Below are positions 6,453-13,530 of a stretch of 23,694 nt of DNA, one piece after another. How positions within the stretch are numbered: position 1 is the first letter of the stretch; the number at the start of each line of letters is the position of its first letter. The position numbers were made by a program, and so were the translations under genes. This DNA is from Longivirga sp036510975 (GTDB taxonomy: Bacteria; Actinomycetota; Actinomycetes; S36-B12; CAIYMF01): positions 1 through 23,694 of the forward strand of contig DATCCY010000151.1 in NCBI GenBank assembly GCA_036510975.1, written 5' to 3'. A model generated the notes under the pieces. It made no database searches. It worked only from the letters and a program-made list of their open reading frames with translations, and was not told the origin of the DNA.

Positions 6453-7102
6453 TCACGACGCGCTGCCTGGTCATCTTCGTCGCCGTCGACGACGACGGCC
6501 GATCGGCCGAGGTACCGCACTGGGAGCCGCTCACCGACGACGACCGTGCGGCCGAGGCGCTGGCCGTACGACGTATCACGGGGCGCGCGGACATCGAGGC
6601 GTCCAAGGCCGCACAGCACTACACCGACGCCGGCACCGCGCCGCGCGTGGTGCTCCGCTTCCTGGCCGCCCCCACCGACGTGAACTGGGGCGGCAAGGTG
6701 CACGGCGGCATCGTGATGGAGTGGATCGACGAGGCCGCGCACGTGCTCGCCACACGGTGGACGGGCGATGTCCGCAACGTCGCGGTCTACGCCGGCGGTG
6801 TGCGCTTCTACCGGCCGCTGCGCATCGGGCACCTCGTCGAGGTGGAGGCGCGGCTCCTGCACACCGGGACAACGAGCATGCACATCAGCGTTCACGTGCG
6901 CTCGGGCGATCCTGCGACGACCGAGCTCGGGCTCACGACGCACTGCCTGATCGTGTTCGTGCCGCTCACGCCCGACGGGCACGCGCACGCAGTGCGCGCC
7001 TGGGTCCCGGTGTCCGACGAGGACGTCGCGCTCGAGGCTCACGCACTCGAGCTCGTGGCGCTGCGCGGTGCGGTCGAGCCGCCGATCTCGCACCACCTCT
7101 GA
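6437..7102 (+). CDS. Acyl-CoA thioesterase, N-terminally truncated double-hotdog protein
   Basis: Hotdog-fold thioesterase that would hydrolyse acyl-CoA esters. Residues about 66-190 form one complete hotdog domain: RFLAAPTDVNWGGKVHGG, then MEWIDEAAH (the acidic region of the active site), VYAGGVRFYRPLRIGHLVEV and TTHCLIVFV. Family members in actinobacteria usually carry two hotdog domains (about 320-340 residues). Here residues 6-45 (VTTRCLVIFVAVDDDGRS, then PLTDDDRAAEA) repeat the end of a hotdog domain, aligning with residues 166-201, so this is the tail of a first domain whose body is missing. The only start before the conserved part is TTG at 6437, with no clear Shine-Dalgarno, and it overlaps the permease remnant. 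Because these proteins act as paired hotdogs, the product is probably impaired; it may be a pseudogene. A strong hairpin follows. Confidence 0.75.
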   Translation: MPRHRVTTRCLVIFVAVDDDGRSAEVPHWEPLTDDDRAAEALAVRRITGRADIEASKAAQHYTDAGTAPRVVLRFLAAPTDVNWGGKVHGGIVMEWIDEAAHVLATRWTGDVRNVAVYAGGVRFYRPLRIGHLVEVEARLLHTGTTSMHISVHVRSGDPATTELGLTTHCLIVFVPLTPDGHAHAVRAWVPVSDEDVALEAHALELVALRGAVEPPISHHL

Positions 7103-7116
7103 GGGCTGCGCGCGCG

Positions 7117-7153
7117 ACGGCGCGGGCACCGGGTGGTCCGGTGCCCGCGCCGT
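7117..7153. terminator. Bidirectional hairpin terminator
   Basis: Perfect 16-bp stem (7117-7132 with 7138-7153) closed by the 5-nt loop GTGGT, in the 92-nt gap between the convergent thioesterase and reductase genes. Likely terminates transcription from both sides. Confidence 0.8.
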
Positions 7154-7194
7154 GTCGCATGTCGCGCGGAGGAGCGACGCCGATCAGGGGAGGG

Positions 7195-7770
7195 TCAGGC
7201 CGCGACGCCGAAGCCGCCGACCCAGGAGACCTTCTCGGCCGCGGCGAGGGTGATCTGCAGGAACCCGAAGGCCTCGAGCTCGCGGGCGCGCCGCAGCGAG
7301 CGGGCGTCGATCGCCTTGAGCCCGGCCGCGGTGATCACGCCGGCCAGCAGCGCCTTGGCCTCGGCGTCGTCGCCGGCGATCTGCACGGTGGTGACCAGGT
7401 CGCCGACCGTGCCCGCGGCGAGGGGGCCGGCGAAGGTGGTGTTGAAGGCCTTGAGGACGGTCGAGCTCGGCAGCAGGGCCGCGAGCTCGGCTGCGGCGGA
7501 GCCGTCGGCCGGGACCACGAGGGAGTCGAAGGTCTCGAAGTTCACCGGGTTGGTGATGTCGACGACGATCTTGCCGGCGAGCTCGGCGCCGCGTGCGACG
7601 ACGATGTCGGCGAGAGCCGCGTAGGGGACCGCCAGGACGACGATCTCGCCGGTGACGGGCTTGCTCGAGTCGGTCTCGGCGATGACCTCGAGGACGTTGC
7701 CGCCCTTGGTGACCAGACCGGCGATGGCGTGGCCCATGTTCCCGGTGCCGACGACGGTGACGTGCGTCAT
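7195..7770 (-). CDS. NADP/F420-dependent oxidoreductase-like protein
   Basis: Rossmann-fold protein of the NADP oxidoreductase, coenzyme F420-dependent family (as in NADPH:F420 reductase), 191 residues. The dinucleotide-binding motif GTGNMG sits at residues 8-13, followed by VVLAVPYAAL and VVDITNPVNF, and the diagnostic block VLKAFNTTFAGPL. The region that normally recognises the NADP phosphate after the second strand is very short (TKGGNVLEVIAETDSS), so F420 use is not certain and cofactor choice is open. I place the start at ATG 7770, because AGGAG lies 7 nt upstream on the minus strand and the protein then begins directly with the Rossmann strand MTHVTVVGTG. It is divergent from a MarR gene with palindromes between, so MarR control is likely. 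Confidence 0.85.
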   Translation of the reverse strand: MTHVTVVGTGNMGHAIAGLVTKGGNVLEVIAETDSSKPVTGEIVVLAVPYAALADIVVARGAELAGKIVVDITNPVNFETFDSLVVPADGSAAAELAALLPSSTVLKAFNTTFAGPLAAGTVGDLVTTVQIAGDDAEAKALLAGVITAAGLKAIDARSLRRARELEAFGFLQITLAAAEKVSWVGGFGVAA

Positions 7771-7791
7771 GGTGTGCTCCTGAGGTGTCAG

Positions 7792-7842
7792 TAGTTGTTG
7801 CATCAACTAGACCCCTACGGGTCGATACTTGAAGCGTCAAGT
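7792..7842. promoter_or_regulatory. Two palindromic operators in the reductase/MarR intergenic region
   Basis: Two different perfect inverted repeats lie in the 91-nt divergent gap: TAGTTG-TTGCAT-CAACTA (7792-7809) and ACTTGA-AGCG-TCAAGT (7827-7842). MarR proteins bind short palindromes of this size, usually in their own divergent promoter regions. The second overlaps the proposed -35 of the MarR gene; the first lies about 22-39 nt upstream of the reductase start. The sites are seen; the binding is inferred. Confidence 0.6.
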
Positions 7843-7849
7843 GATGCGG

Positions 7850-7855
7850 TAGCAT
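7850..7855 (+). promoter_or_regulatory. -10 element of a probably leaderless MarR transcript
   Basis: TAGCAT at 7850-7855 fits the actinobacterial TANNNT -10 and ends 6 nt before the MarR ATG, so transcription would start at the A of the ATG. A TTGAAG at 7829-7834 may be the -35 (15-nt spacer, somewhat short). No Shine-Dalgarno precedes the ATG, consistent with a leaderless mRNA. Confidence 0.5.
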
Positions 7856-7861
7856 CGCCGC

Positions 7862-8344
7862 ATGAGCACGCGCTGGCTGGACGAGGACGAGCAGGCGGCC
7901 TGGGTGCGGCTGGCCGCCGTGGTGGAGCTGCTGCCCGGCGTGCTCGAGGCGCAGCTGCGCCGCGACGCCGACCTCACCCACTTCGAGTACTGGGTGCTGG
8001 CGATGCTCTCCGAGGCGCCCGGCCGCACGCTGAGGATGACCGCGCTCGCCTCGCGCACGAGCGCCACCCTGTCGCGGCTGTCGCACGTCGTGGCACGGCT
8101 CGAGGGCCGCGGCCTGGTTGACCGCGTCCCCTGCGCCGAGGACCGTCGCGCCACCGATGCGCGACTCACCGAGGCGGGCTGGGACCTCCTGGTCGCCTCC
8201 GCACCCGGGCACCTCGAGACCGTGCGGAACTACGTCGTCGACGCGCTCACCCCACGGCAGATCACCCAGCTCACCGCGATCGCCGGCGCCATCCTGGACC
8301 GCATCGATCCCGACGGCGCCGTCCTGCCGCAGTACCGCGCCTGA
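7862..8344 (+). CDS. MarR family transcriptional regulator
   Basis: Dimeric winged-helix regulator of 160 residues, a normal MarR length. The protein shows LTHFEYWVLAMLSEAPGRTL (helix before the HTH), MTALASRTSATLSRLSHVVA (recognition helix region, about residues 59-78) and the wing LVDRVPCAEDRRATDARLTEAG (about 86-107), where the D-R-R and LTEAG pattern is the MarR hallmark. It lies divergent to the reductase gene, and two palindromes fill the gap, so the likely job is to repress the reductase and itself until a small-molecule ligand binds. One Cys (in VPCAEDRR, next to the wing) could act as a redox sensor; this is speculation. The gene has no Shine-Dalgarno and appears leaderless. It converges with the peptidase gene, with 13 nt between stops. 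Confidence 0.92.
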   Translation: MSTRWLDEDEQAAWVRLAAVVELLPGVLEAQLRRDADLTHFEYWVLAMLSEAPGRTLRMTALASRTSATLSRLSHVVARLEGRGLVDRVPCAEDRRATDARLTEAGWDLLVASAPGHLETVRNYVVDALTPRQITQLTAIAGAILDRIDPDGAVLPQYRA

Positions 8345-8357
8345 GCGACGCCCGGCG

Positions 8358-10295
8358 TCACCAGATCTCGATGCGCTCCGCACGCGGACGCATCATCGGC
8401 GCGTCGTCGGGGAGGTCGAACGCGGCCTGGAACGACTCCACGTTCGACAGGGGTCCCAGCACGCGGTAGCGCCGCGGGCTGTGCGGGTCGACCTGGGCCA
8501 GCGTCCGGGCGAGCTCGTCGCTGGTGATGCCGCGCCAGACGGTGCCCACGGAGACGAAGAACCGCTGCGCAGGGGACAGGCCGTCGACGTCCGGAGCGTC
8601 ACGTCTCACCCGCTCGTGCGCACGGTGGGCGAGCGTGACGCCGCCGAGGTCGGCGATGTTCTCGCCGAGGGTCAGACGACCGTTCACGTGGACGTCGTCG
8701 ACGGCGAGGTACTCGTCGTACTGCGCCGCGAGCCGGTCGGCCAGCGCGGTGAAGTGCTCCTGGTCCTCGGCGGTCCACCAGTCGCGGAAGGCACCCGACC
8801 CGTCGAAACGGCGCCCGGCGTCGTCGAACCCGTGGGTCACCTCGTGCGCGATGACCGTTCCGATGCCGCCGTAGTTCACCGCGTCGTCGGCGTCGGCGTC
8901 GAAGAACGGCTCCTGCAGGATGCCGGCGGGGAAGACGATCTCGTTGCGCACCGGGTGGTAGTAGGCGTTGACGACGTGCGGCGGCATCTCCCACTCGAGG
9001 GGGTCGACCGGCTCGCCGAGCTGGCCGAGCTGGCGTGCATTCTCGAAGCGCGCGGCCGCGAGGCGGTTGGTGGCGTAGGACTCCCGGTCGATGTGCAGGC
9101 CGGACCAGTCGCGCCAGGTGTCGGGGTAGCCGATCTTCACGCCGAACGACGCGAGCTTGGCCAGCGCCTCCGTGCGTGTCGAGTCGCTCATCCAGGTGCG
9201 CGTCTCGAGAGAGTGGCGCATCTCGGCGATGATGCCGTCGACCATGTGCGCCGCGCGTTCCTTGGCGCGCGGCGGGAAGGTCTCGTCGACGAACCGCCGT
9301 CCGAGCGCCTCGCCGAGGTCCTGTCCGAGCGCGGCGACGACCCGCTTGTAGCGGTCCTTCTGCTCCTGCTGCCCGCCGATGCGCCGACCGTAGAACTCGA
9401 AGCTCTCGTCGGAGATCGCCGCGGTGAGCGATCCGGCGACCGCCCGCACGACGTGGAAGCGCAGGTAGGCGCGCAGGGTCGCGAGGTCGGTGGCGGTGAT
9501 GACCTCGTGCACCGCGGCGAGATAGGCCGGAGCCTGGACGTTGACCGACTCGACCGACCCGGCGCCGATCGCGTCGAGGTAGCGAGGCAGGTCGAGCTGC
9601 GGGGCGAGCTCGCGCAGCTCGGCGAGGTCGTGGCGGTTGAGCGTGTTGCCTGGGTCGCGACGCTCCTCCGCGCGCAGCTGGTGGCCGGCGAGAGCGGTCT
9701 CGAGGGCGAGCACGCCGTCGGCGAGCGTGGAGGCGTCCTCGTCGGCGACACCGGTGTTGACCAGCTGGGCGGCGACGTGGTCGAGGTAGGCCGCACGCAG
9801 CGCGACCGCGTTCTCGCTGTCGTTGTCGTAGGAGTCGCGATCGGGAAGACCGAGGCCGCTCTGCGCGAGCCAGAGCAGGTGGCGGGTCGAGTCGTCGTGG
9901 TCCACCGTGACGCCCCAGCCGAAGAACGCGGGCACGCCGTCGGCGTGCAGCTGCGGCAGGAGCGCCAGGACGTCGTCGTACGTCGCGACCGCGTCGATCG
10001 CCTCGAGCAGCGGCGTGATCGACGTGATCCCCGCGGTCTCGACCGCGTCGACGTCCATGCCGGCGGCGAAGTAGTCGCCGAGCATGCGGTCGAGGTCGTC
10101 GACGGGGCTCTCAGCGGCGCGCAGCAGCAGGTCGTGGAGAACGGCCTCGTTGCGCACGGAGACCTCCTCGAACGCGCCCCACGCGCCGTAGCCGGGCGGG
10201 ATCACGTTCGCGTCGAGCCAGCCGCCGTTGGCGAAGCGGTAGAAGTCCGTGCCCGGATCGACCGACGGGTCGCGGTCGGCGTCGTGCAGCGTCAT
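8358..10295 (-). CDS. M13 family zinc metallopeptidase (neprilysin/PepO-like)
   Basis: Zinc endopeptidase of family M13 that cleaves short peptides; 645 residues, normal for bacterial members such as PepO and mycobacterial Zmp1. The N-terminal M13 domain starts at once (DPGTDFYRFANGGWLD), with no signal peptide or membrane anchor seen, so the protein is cytoplasmic or leaves the cell by another route, as reported for Zmp1. The catalytic part has VNAYYHPVRNEIVFPAGIL, the zinc site HEVTH (His484, Glu485, His488) followed by GFDDAGRRFDGSG, and the third ligand in GENIADLGG (Glu545, Asp549). The family usually ends in C-x-x-W; here the last residues are IEIW, without the Cys. ATG 10295 is preceded by GAGGAG about 7 nt upstream. 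It is a single gene; no obvious partner nearby. Confidence 0.95.
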   Translation of the reverse strand: MTLHDADRDPSVDPGTDFYRFANGGWLDANVIPPGYGAWGAFEEVSVRNEAVLHDLLLRAAESPVDDLDRMLGDYFAAGMDVDAVETAGITSITPLLEAIDAVATYDDVLALLPQLHADGVPAFFGWGVTVDHDDSTRHLLWLAQSGLGLPDRDSYDNDSENAVALRAAYLDHVAAQLVNTGVADEDASTLADGVLALETALAGHQLRAEERRDPGNTLNRHDLAELRELAPQLDLPRYLDAIGAGSVESVNVQAPAYLAAVHEVITATDLATLRAYLRFHVVRAVAGSLTAAISDESFEFYGRRIGGQQEQKDRYKRVVAALGQDLGEALGRRFVDETFPPRAKERAAHMVDGIIAEMRHSLETRTWMSDSTRTEALAKLASFGVKIGYPDTWRDWSGLHIDRESYATNRLAAARFENARQLGQLGEPVDPLEWEMPPHVVNAYYHPVRNEIVFPAGILQEPFFDADADDAVNYGGIGTVIAHEVTHGFDDAGRRFDGSGAFRDWWTAEDQEHFTALADRLAAQYDEYLAVDDVHVNGRLTLGENIADLGGVTLAHRAHERVRRDAPDVDGLSPAQRFFVSVGTVWRGITSDELARTLAQVDPHSPRRYRVLGPLSNVESFQAAFDLPDDAPMMRPRAERIEIW

Positions 10296-10455
10296 GCGGG
10301 TCTCCTCGTGAGGTCCTGGCGAACCTATCCCGTCCCCGTCGAGCCCGCCGGGTCACACGTTCAGCGCGATCACGAGCACGGCGACCCGGGCCGCAGGGGC
10401 GGCCGAGGCTCCCGTCCAGCGTGACGCCGGGTCACCCTCCGATGATGGCGAGGTC

Positions 10456-10707
10456 TTGATAAGCGAGCCCACCGCCTTTCCTGTCGCCGTCCCCGAGCCG
10501 ACGCAGGGACGGCTCCAGGTGACCTTCGTGCCCGCGAACGTCTGGCGCACCGGGATGGTCGTCCTCGTGCTGCACGCGCTCTGGGACTTCGGCACCCTCG
10601 GGCAGACCACCGCCGGTCGCAGTCAGAAGCCGCTCGCCGGCGTCCTGGTACTGGCGACGTTCGCTCTCGGCCTGGTCGCCACCGGGTTCATCGTCGCCGC
10701 GAGCTGA
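10456..10707 (+). CDS. Small membrane protein, possible CPBP-protease C-terminal fragment
   Basis: An 83-residue frame with two hydrophobic segments: about residues 32-46 (TGMVVLVLHALWDFG) and 60-82 (LAGVLVLATFALGLVATGFIVA). The string HALWD fits the last conserved motif (H-x3-N/D) of CPBP intramembrane proteases (CAAX/Rce1-like), and WRTG before it is also familiar from that family. The essential upstream motifs (EExxxR and FxxxH) are absent, and the first 25 residues do not look like a protease. The only usable start is TTG at 10456, without a clear Shine-Dalgarno. It is therefore either a decayed remnant or a small unknown membrane protein. Flanks (10296-10455 and 10708-10784) show no convincing gene. 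Confidence 0.35.
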   Translation: MISEPTAFPVAVPEPTQGRLQVTFVPANVWRTGMVVLVLHALWDFGTLGQTTAGRSQKPLAGVLVLATFALGLVATGFIVAAS

Positions 10708-10784
10708 GCCGTTCCGCCGGCTGTCGTCCTCGCGGCCTAGCGTCGCGGGCTGCCATCCCCGGCGCTCGCGGTCGGCGCTGGTGG

Positions 10785-11168
10785 CTAGCCGTCGTCGCGG
10801 CAGAGGCAGAACGGGTGACCGGCCGGGTCGAGGAGCACACGCACGTTCTCCTGCGGTTGAGCCGTCGCGAGGGTGGCTCCGAGCGCGACGGCCTCCGCGA
10901 CCGACGAGTCGAGGTCGCCGACCTGCACGTCGAGGTGCATCATCGGCCGCTGCGCGCCGTCGACGGGTGGCCACACCGGTGCGACGTAGTCGGTGGCCTG
11001 CTGGAAGACGACGTAGACCGCGCCCTCGGGCGTCGCGAGCACCGTGGTGCCGGGTTCCTCGTGACCGATGGGCCAGCCGAGCAGCTCGGCGTAGAACCTC
11101 GCGAGCGCCGCATGATCCGGTGCCTCGATCGCGACGCCCCACCACATCCCGTTCATCCGTGACCGCAC
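10785..11168 (-). CDS. VOC superfamily protein (glyoxalase/bleomycin resistance-like)
   Basis: Single-domain vicinal-oxygen-chelate protein of about 127 residues. It shows the two beta-alpha-beta-beta-beta modules: WWGVAIEAPDHAALARFYAELLGWP (residues about 9-33) with TTVLATPEGAVYVVFQQ, then MMHLDVQVGDLDSSVAEAVALGA and NVRVLLDPAGHPFCLC. Family members act on many substrates, and nothing here points to one; DPAGHPFCLC is typical of the uncharacterised actinobacterial group. Start choice: GTG at 11168 has AAGGG 7 nt upstream; ATG at 11156 and GTG at 11198 are alternatives and the difference is only a few residues. It stands alone, between the possible protease fragment and the GntR gene. Confidence 0.85.
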   Translation of the reverse strand: MRSRMNGMWWGVAIEAPDHAALARFYAELLGWPIGHEEPGTTVLATPEGAVYVVFQQATDYVAPVWPPVDGAQRPMMHLDVQVGDLDSSVAEAVALGATLATAQPQENVRVLLDPAGHPFCLCRDDG

Positions 11169-11283
11169 GGGGTCACCCTTGCGCGCAGCCCCTGACACTG
11201 TCCAGACCGCCGTGCTGCCGATGCTCGGAAAGTGGCCGATTCTCAGGGGATTCGGGCAGCGCGGTGTTTCCGTGGTGACGTGG

Positions 11284-12018
11284 TCAGTCGGCCGTCCCGT
11301 AGAACTGCGTGATATGGGCCTCGACGAGGTCGGCGGCCACCTCCGAACGGCCGCGACGGATCGCGTCGTAGATGCCGTGGTGGTCGACCCGGAGCTGGGC
11401 GGTCGTGGCCGCGAGGTCGGAGGAGGACTGGAGCGCGGAGAGCAGGCGCGGGCGCATCGCCTCGCGCAGGGCGGTGGTCATCTCGGCCACCAGCGGGTTG
11501 CCGGTGGCGTGCGCGATCGCGACGTGGAACGCCGTGTCGTGCTCGTTGAACCCGGCGGCGTCGAGGAAGGGGTCGTCCATCGCCTGCAGGTGCGTCGCGA
11601 TCGTCGCGTGGTCCTCGGCGGTGGCGTGCCGGGCGGCGAGCCGGGTCGACTCGCGCTCCAGCGCCACCCGTGCGCGGACGACGTCGGAGGACCCGATGCT
11701 CGCGAGCAGCACGTGCAGGCGCAGGAAGCGGGTGAGAGCCACCGCCGGTGCCGCGATGAGCACGGTGCCGGCGTCGGGTCCGGACCCGGTGCCCTGCACC
11801 ACCGTGCCCCACGCCTCGAGGACGCGCAGCGCCTCGCGCACCGCGGGCCGGGAGATGCCGAGGTCGGTGGCGAGCTCGCGCTCGGGCGGCAGCCGGTCGC
11901 CGACGCGCAGCCGGCCCGTCGCGAGGTCGGTCTCGACCCGGTCGAGGACCTGCTCCCAGGCGCGGGCGCGCGGCGTCCCGGTCGCGGCGGTGGCGTCGTC
12001 GTCGGACCTCGTCGTCAT
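11284..12018 (-). CDS. GntR family regulator with FCD domain (FadR/LldR type)
   Basis: Transcriptional regulator of 244 residues. The N-terminal winged helix-turn-helix reads PPERELATDLGISRPAVREA (residues 44-63), the GntR/FadR signature. The FCD ligand domain spans about residues 105-236 and shows the conserved metal-site residues Asp161 and His165 (in EHDTAFH), His213/His214 (DHHGIYDAI) and His235 (EAHITQF). Proteins of this type near lactate or glycolate oxidation genes are usually repressors released by the substrate. It is divergent from glcD, and the 105-nt gap holds a perfect operator matching the FadR/LldR consensus, so repression of glcDF is a strong inference. The effector is probably a 2-hydroxy acid such as lactate or glycolate. 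GGAGG lies 7 nt before the ATG at 12018. Confidence 0.93.
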   Translation of the reverse strand: MTTRSDDDATAATGTPRARAWEQVLDRVETDLATGRLRVGDRLPPERELATDLGISRPAVREALRVLEAWGTVVQGTGSGPDAGTVLIAAPAVALTRFLRLHVLLASIGSSDVVRARVALERESTRLAARHATAEDHATIATHLQAMDDPFLDAAGFNEHDTAFHVAIAHATGNPLVAEMTTALREAMRPRLLSALQSSSDLAATTAQLRVDHHGIYDAIRRGRSEVAADLVEAHITQFYGTAD

Positions 12019-12045
12019 CGCCGCGCCTCCCGTCCTCCCGACCCC

Positions 12046-12074
12046 TTGTGCCGCCCGACCGCGGAGCCTACTGT
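12046..12074 (+). promoter_or_regulatory. Probable glcD promoter
   Basis: A -35-like TTGTGC (12046-12051) and a -10-like TACTGT (12069-12074) are 17 nt apart, predicting a transcription start near 12081, a few bases before the operator palindrome. Predicted from motif and spacing. Confidence 0.5.
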
Positions 12075-12084
12075 GACCGTCGCG

Positions 12085-12101
12085 CTGTGGTCAGACCACA
12101 G
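12085..12101. promoter_or_regulatory. FCD-GntR operator upstream of glcD
   Basis: Perfect 17-bp palindrome CTGTGGTC-A-GACCACAG. Its core TGGTCAGACCA fits the TGGTnnnACCA consensus of FadR/LldR-type regulators exactly. It lies just after the predicted transcription start and 8 nt before the Shine-Dalgarno of glcD, where a bound repressor would block the promoter. Confidence 0.78.
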
Positions 12102-12123
12102 ACCCACGAGGAGGTGGACGGCG

Positions 12124-13530
12124 ATGCCGACGTCGGTCGCCCACGCCACCGGCCTCCCGCCCGCGGTCCTCGGCGGGCTGCGAGCGATCGTCGGCGCCGA
12201 GCACGTCCTGACCACGGACGGCGACGTCGAGCCCTTCGCCCGCGACGCCACCCCGCTGTTCCGCGCCCGCCCCGACGCCGTCGTGCTCCCGAGCTCGACC
12301 GCGCAGGTGGCCGACGTCCTCCGGCTGGCCACCGAGACCGGGACGCCGGTCGTCCCGCGCGGCGGCGGGTCCAACCTGGCCGCCGCCACCGTCGCCGAGC
12401 GCGGCGGGATCGTGCTCGTCCTGACCCGGTTGACGGCGGTCAAGGAGATCAGCGCCGACGAGCTCCTCGCAGTCGTGGAAGCGGGGGTGACGACCTCGAC
12501 GCTCGCCGATGCCGCGGCCGCGCGCGGACTGCTCTACCCCCCGGACCCGGGCAGCCGCACGGTCTCCACCGTCGGCGGCAACGTGGCCACCTGCGCCGGC
12601 GGGCTGCGCGGCCTGAAGTACGGCGTGACCCGCAACTACGTCCTCGGTCTCGAGGTGGTGCTCCCGACCGGCGAAGTGATCCGCACCGGCGGCCGGCTCT
12701 GGAAGGACGTCGCCGGCTACGACCTCACCCGGCTGCTCACCGGCTCCGAGGGGACGCTCGGCGTCATCACCGAGGTCACCGTCGGGCTGCTGCCGATGCC
12801 CGAGACGTCGCGCACCGGCATCGCGTACTTCGACTCGCTGGCCGACGCCGGACGCGCCGTCAACGCCATCATCGGAGGCGGCACGCTACCGGCCACGTTG
12901 GAGTTCCTGGACCACGCCTGCATCGGAGCAGTGGAGGACTTCGCCCACCTCGGCCTCGACCGCAGCGCCGGCGCGCTGCTGCTGTTCGGCGACGACGGTT
13001 CCCCCCGCGACGTCGCGGAGTCCTTGGAGCGCATGGGATCTGCATGTGCCGACAACGGGTCGCACGGGGTCGAGCTCGCGACCGACGTCGCCGGGTCCGA
13101 GCACCTGCTCGCCGCGCGGCGCTGCTCGCTGCCAGCGCTGTCGCGCCTCGCCCCGCTCACGATGCTCGAGGACGTCACGGTTCCGCGGCCGCAGATCGCT
13201 CGGATGGTCGACGACATCGAGGAGATCGCGCGTCGCCACGACGTCGTGTGCGCCACCTTCGGCCACGCGGGCGACGGCAACCTGCACCCCACGATCGTCT
13301 TCGACGCCGACGACGTCGATGCCCGCGCCCGTGCGGAGAAGGCGTTCGACGAGATCTTCGGGCGCGCGATGGCGCTGGGCGGCACCATCACCGGCGAGCA
13401 CGGCGTCGGCGCCGCGAAGCTGCCGTGGCTGCGGCAGCGCCTCGGCGACGACCAGCTCGCGCTGCTGCGTCGGATCAAGGCCGCGTTCGACCCGGCCGGC
13501 ATCCTCAACCCCGGAAAGCTCGGATCGTGA
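12124..13530 (+). CDS. glcD: FAD-binding 2-hydroxyacid dehydrogenase subunit (GlcD-like)
   Basis: Flavoprotein subunit that oxidises a 2-hydroxy acid (glycolate or D-lactate) to the keto acid. It has 468 residues, the usual length. The FAD_binding_4 (PCMH) domain shows PRGGGSNL (residues 78-85), VSTVGGNVATCAGG and GLEVVLPTGEVI, then GSEGTLGVITEVTV. The C-terminal FAD-oxidase domain shows FGHAGDGNLHP (His381, Asp384) and TGEHGVGAAK (Glu425, His426), and the ending AFDPAGILNPGKLGS. The start at ATG 12124 is set by AGGAGG at 12109-12114; upstream starts in the same frame would cross the promoter and operator. The stop overlaps the glcF start by GTGA, so the two are translationally coupled. Glycolate versus D-lactate cannot be told from the sequence alone. 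Confidence 0.93.
   Translation: MPTSVAHATGLPPAVLGGLRAIVGAEHVLTTDGDVEPFARDATPLFRARPDAVVLPSSTAQVADVLRLATETGTPVVPRGGGSNLAAATVAERGGIVLVLTRLTAVKEISADELLAVVEAGVTTSTLADAAAARGLLYPPDPGSRTVSTVGGNVATCAGGLRGLKYGVTRNYVLGLEVVLPTGEVIRTGGRLWKDVAGYDLTRLLTGSEGTLGVITEVTVGLLPMPETSRTGIAYFDSLADAGRAVNAIIGGGTLPATLEFLDHACIGAVEDFAHLGLDRSAGALLLFGDDGSPRDVAESLERMGSACADNGSHGVELATDVAGSEHLLAARRCSLPALSRLAPLTMLEDVTVPRPQIARMVDDIEEIARRHDVVCATFGHAGDGNLHPTIVFDADDVDARARAEKAFDEIFGRAMALGGTITGEHGVGAAKLPWLRQRLGDDQLALLRRIKAAFDPAGILNPGKLGS

Noticed and set aside
7810..7823. Third hairpin GACCC-CTAC-GGGTC between the two MarR-locus palindromes
   Set aside because: A 5-bp G/C stem is expected often by chance in this composition; too weak to call an operator.
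8118..10424. 768-residue open frame antisense to the M13 peptidase
   Set aside because: The opposite strand encodes a peptidase with complete HEVTH and GENIADLGG motifs; this frame has no recognisable domain.
11179..12123. N-terminal extension of GlcD
   Set aside because: The frame is open upstream but crosses the GntR gene, the promoter and the operator; AGGAGG before ATG 12124 and the domain start agree on the shorter form.
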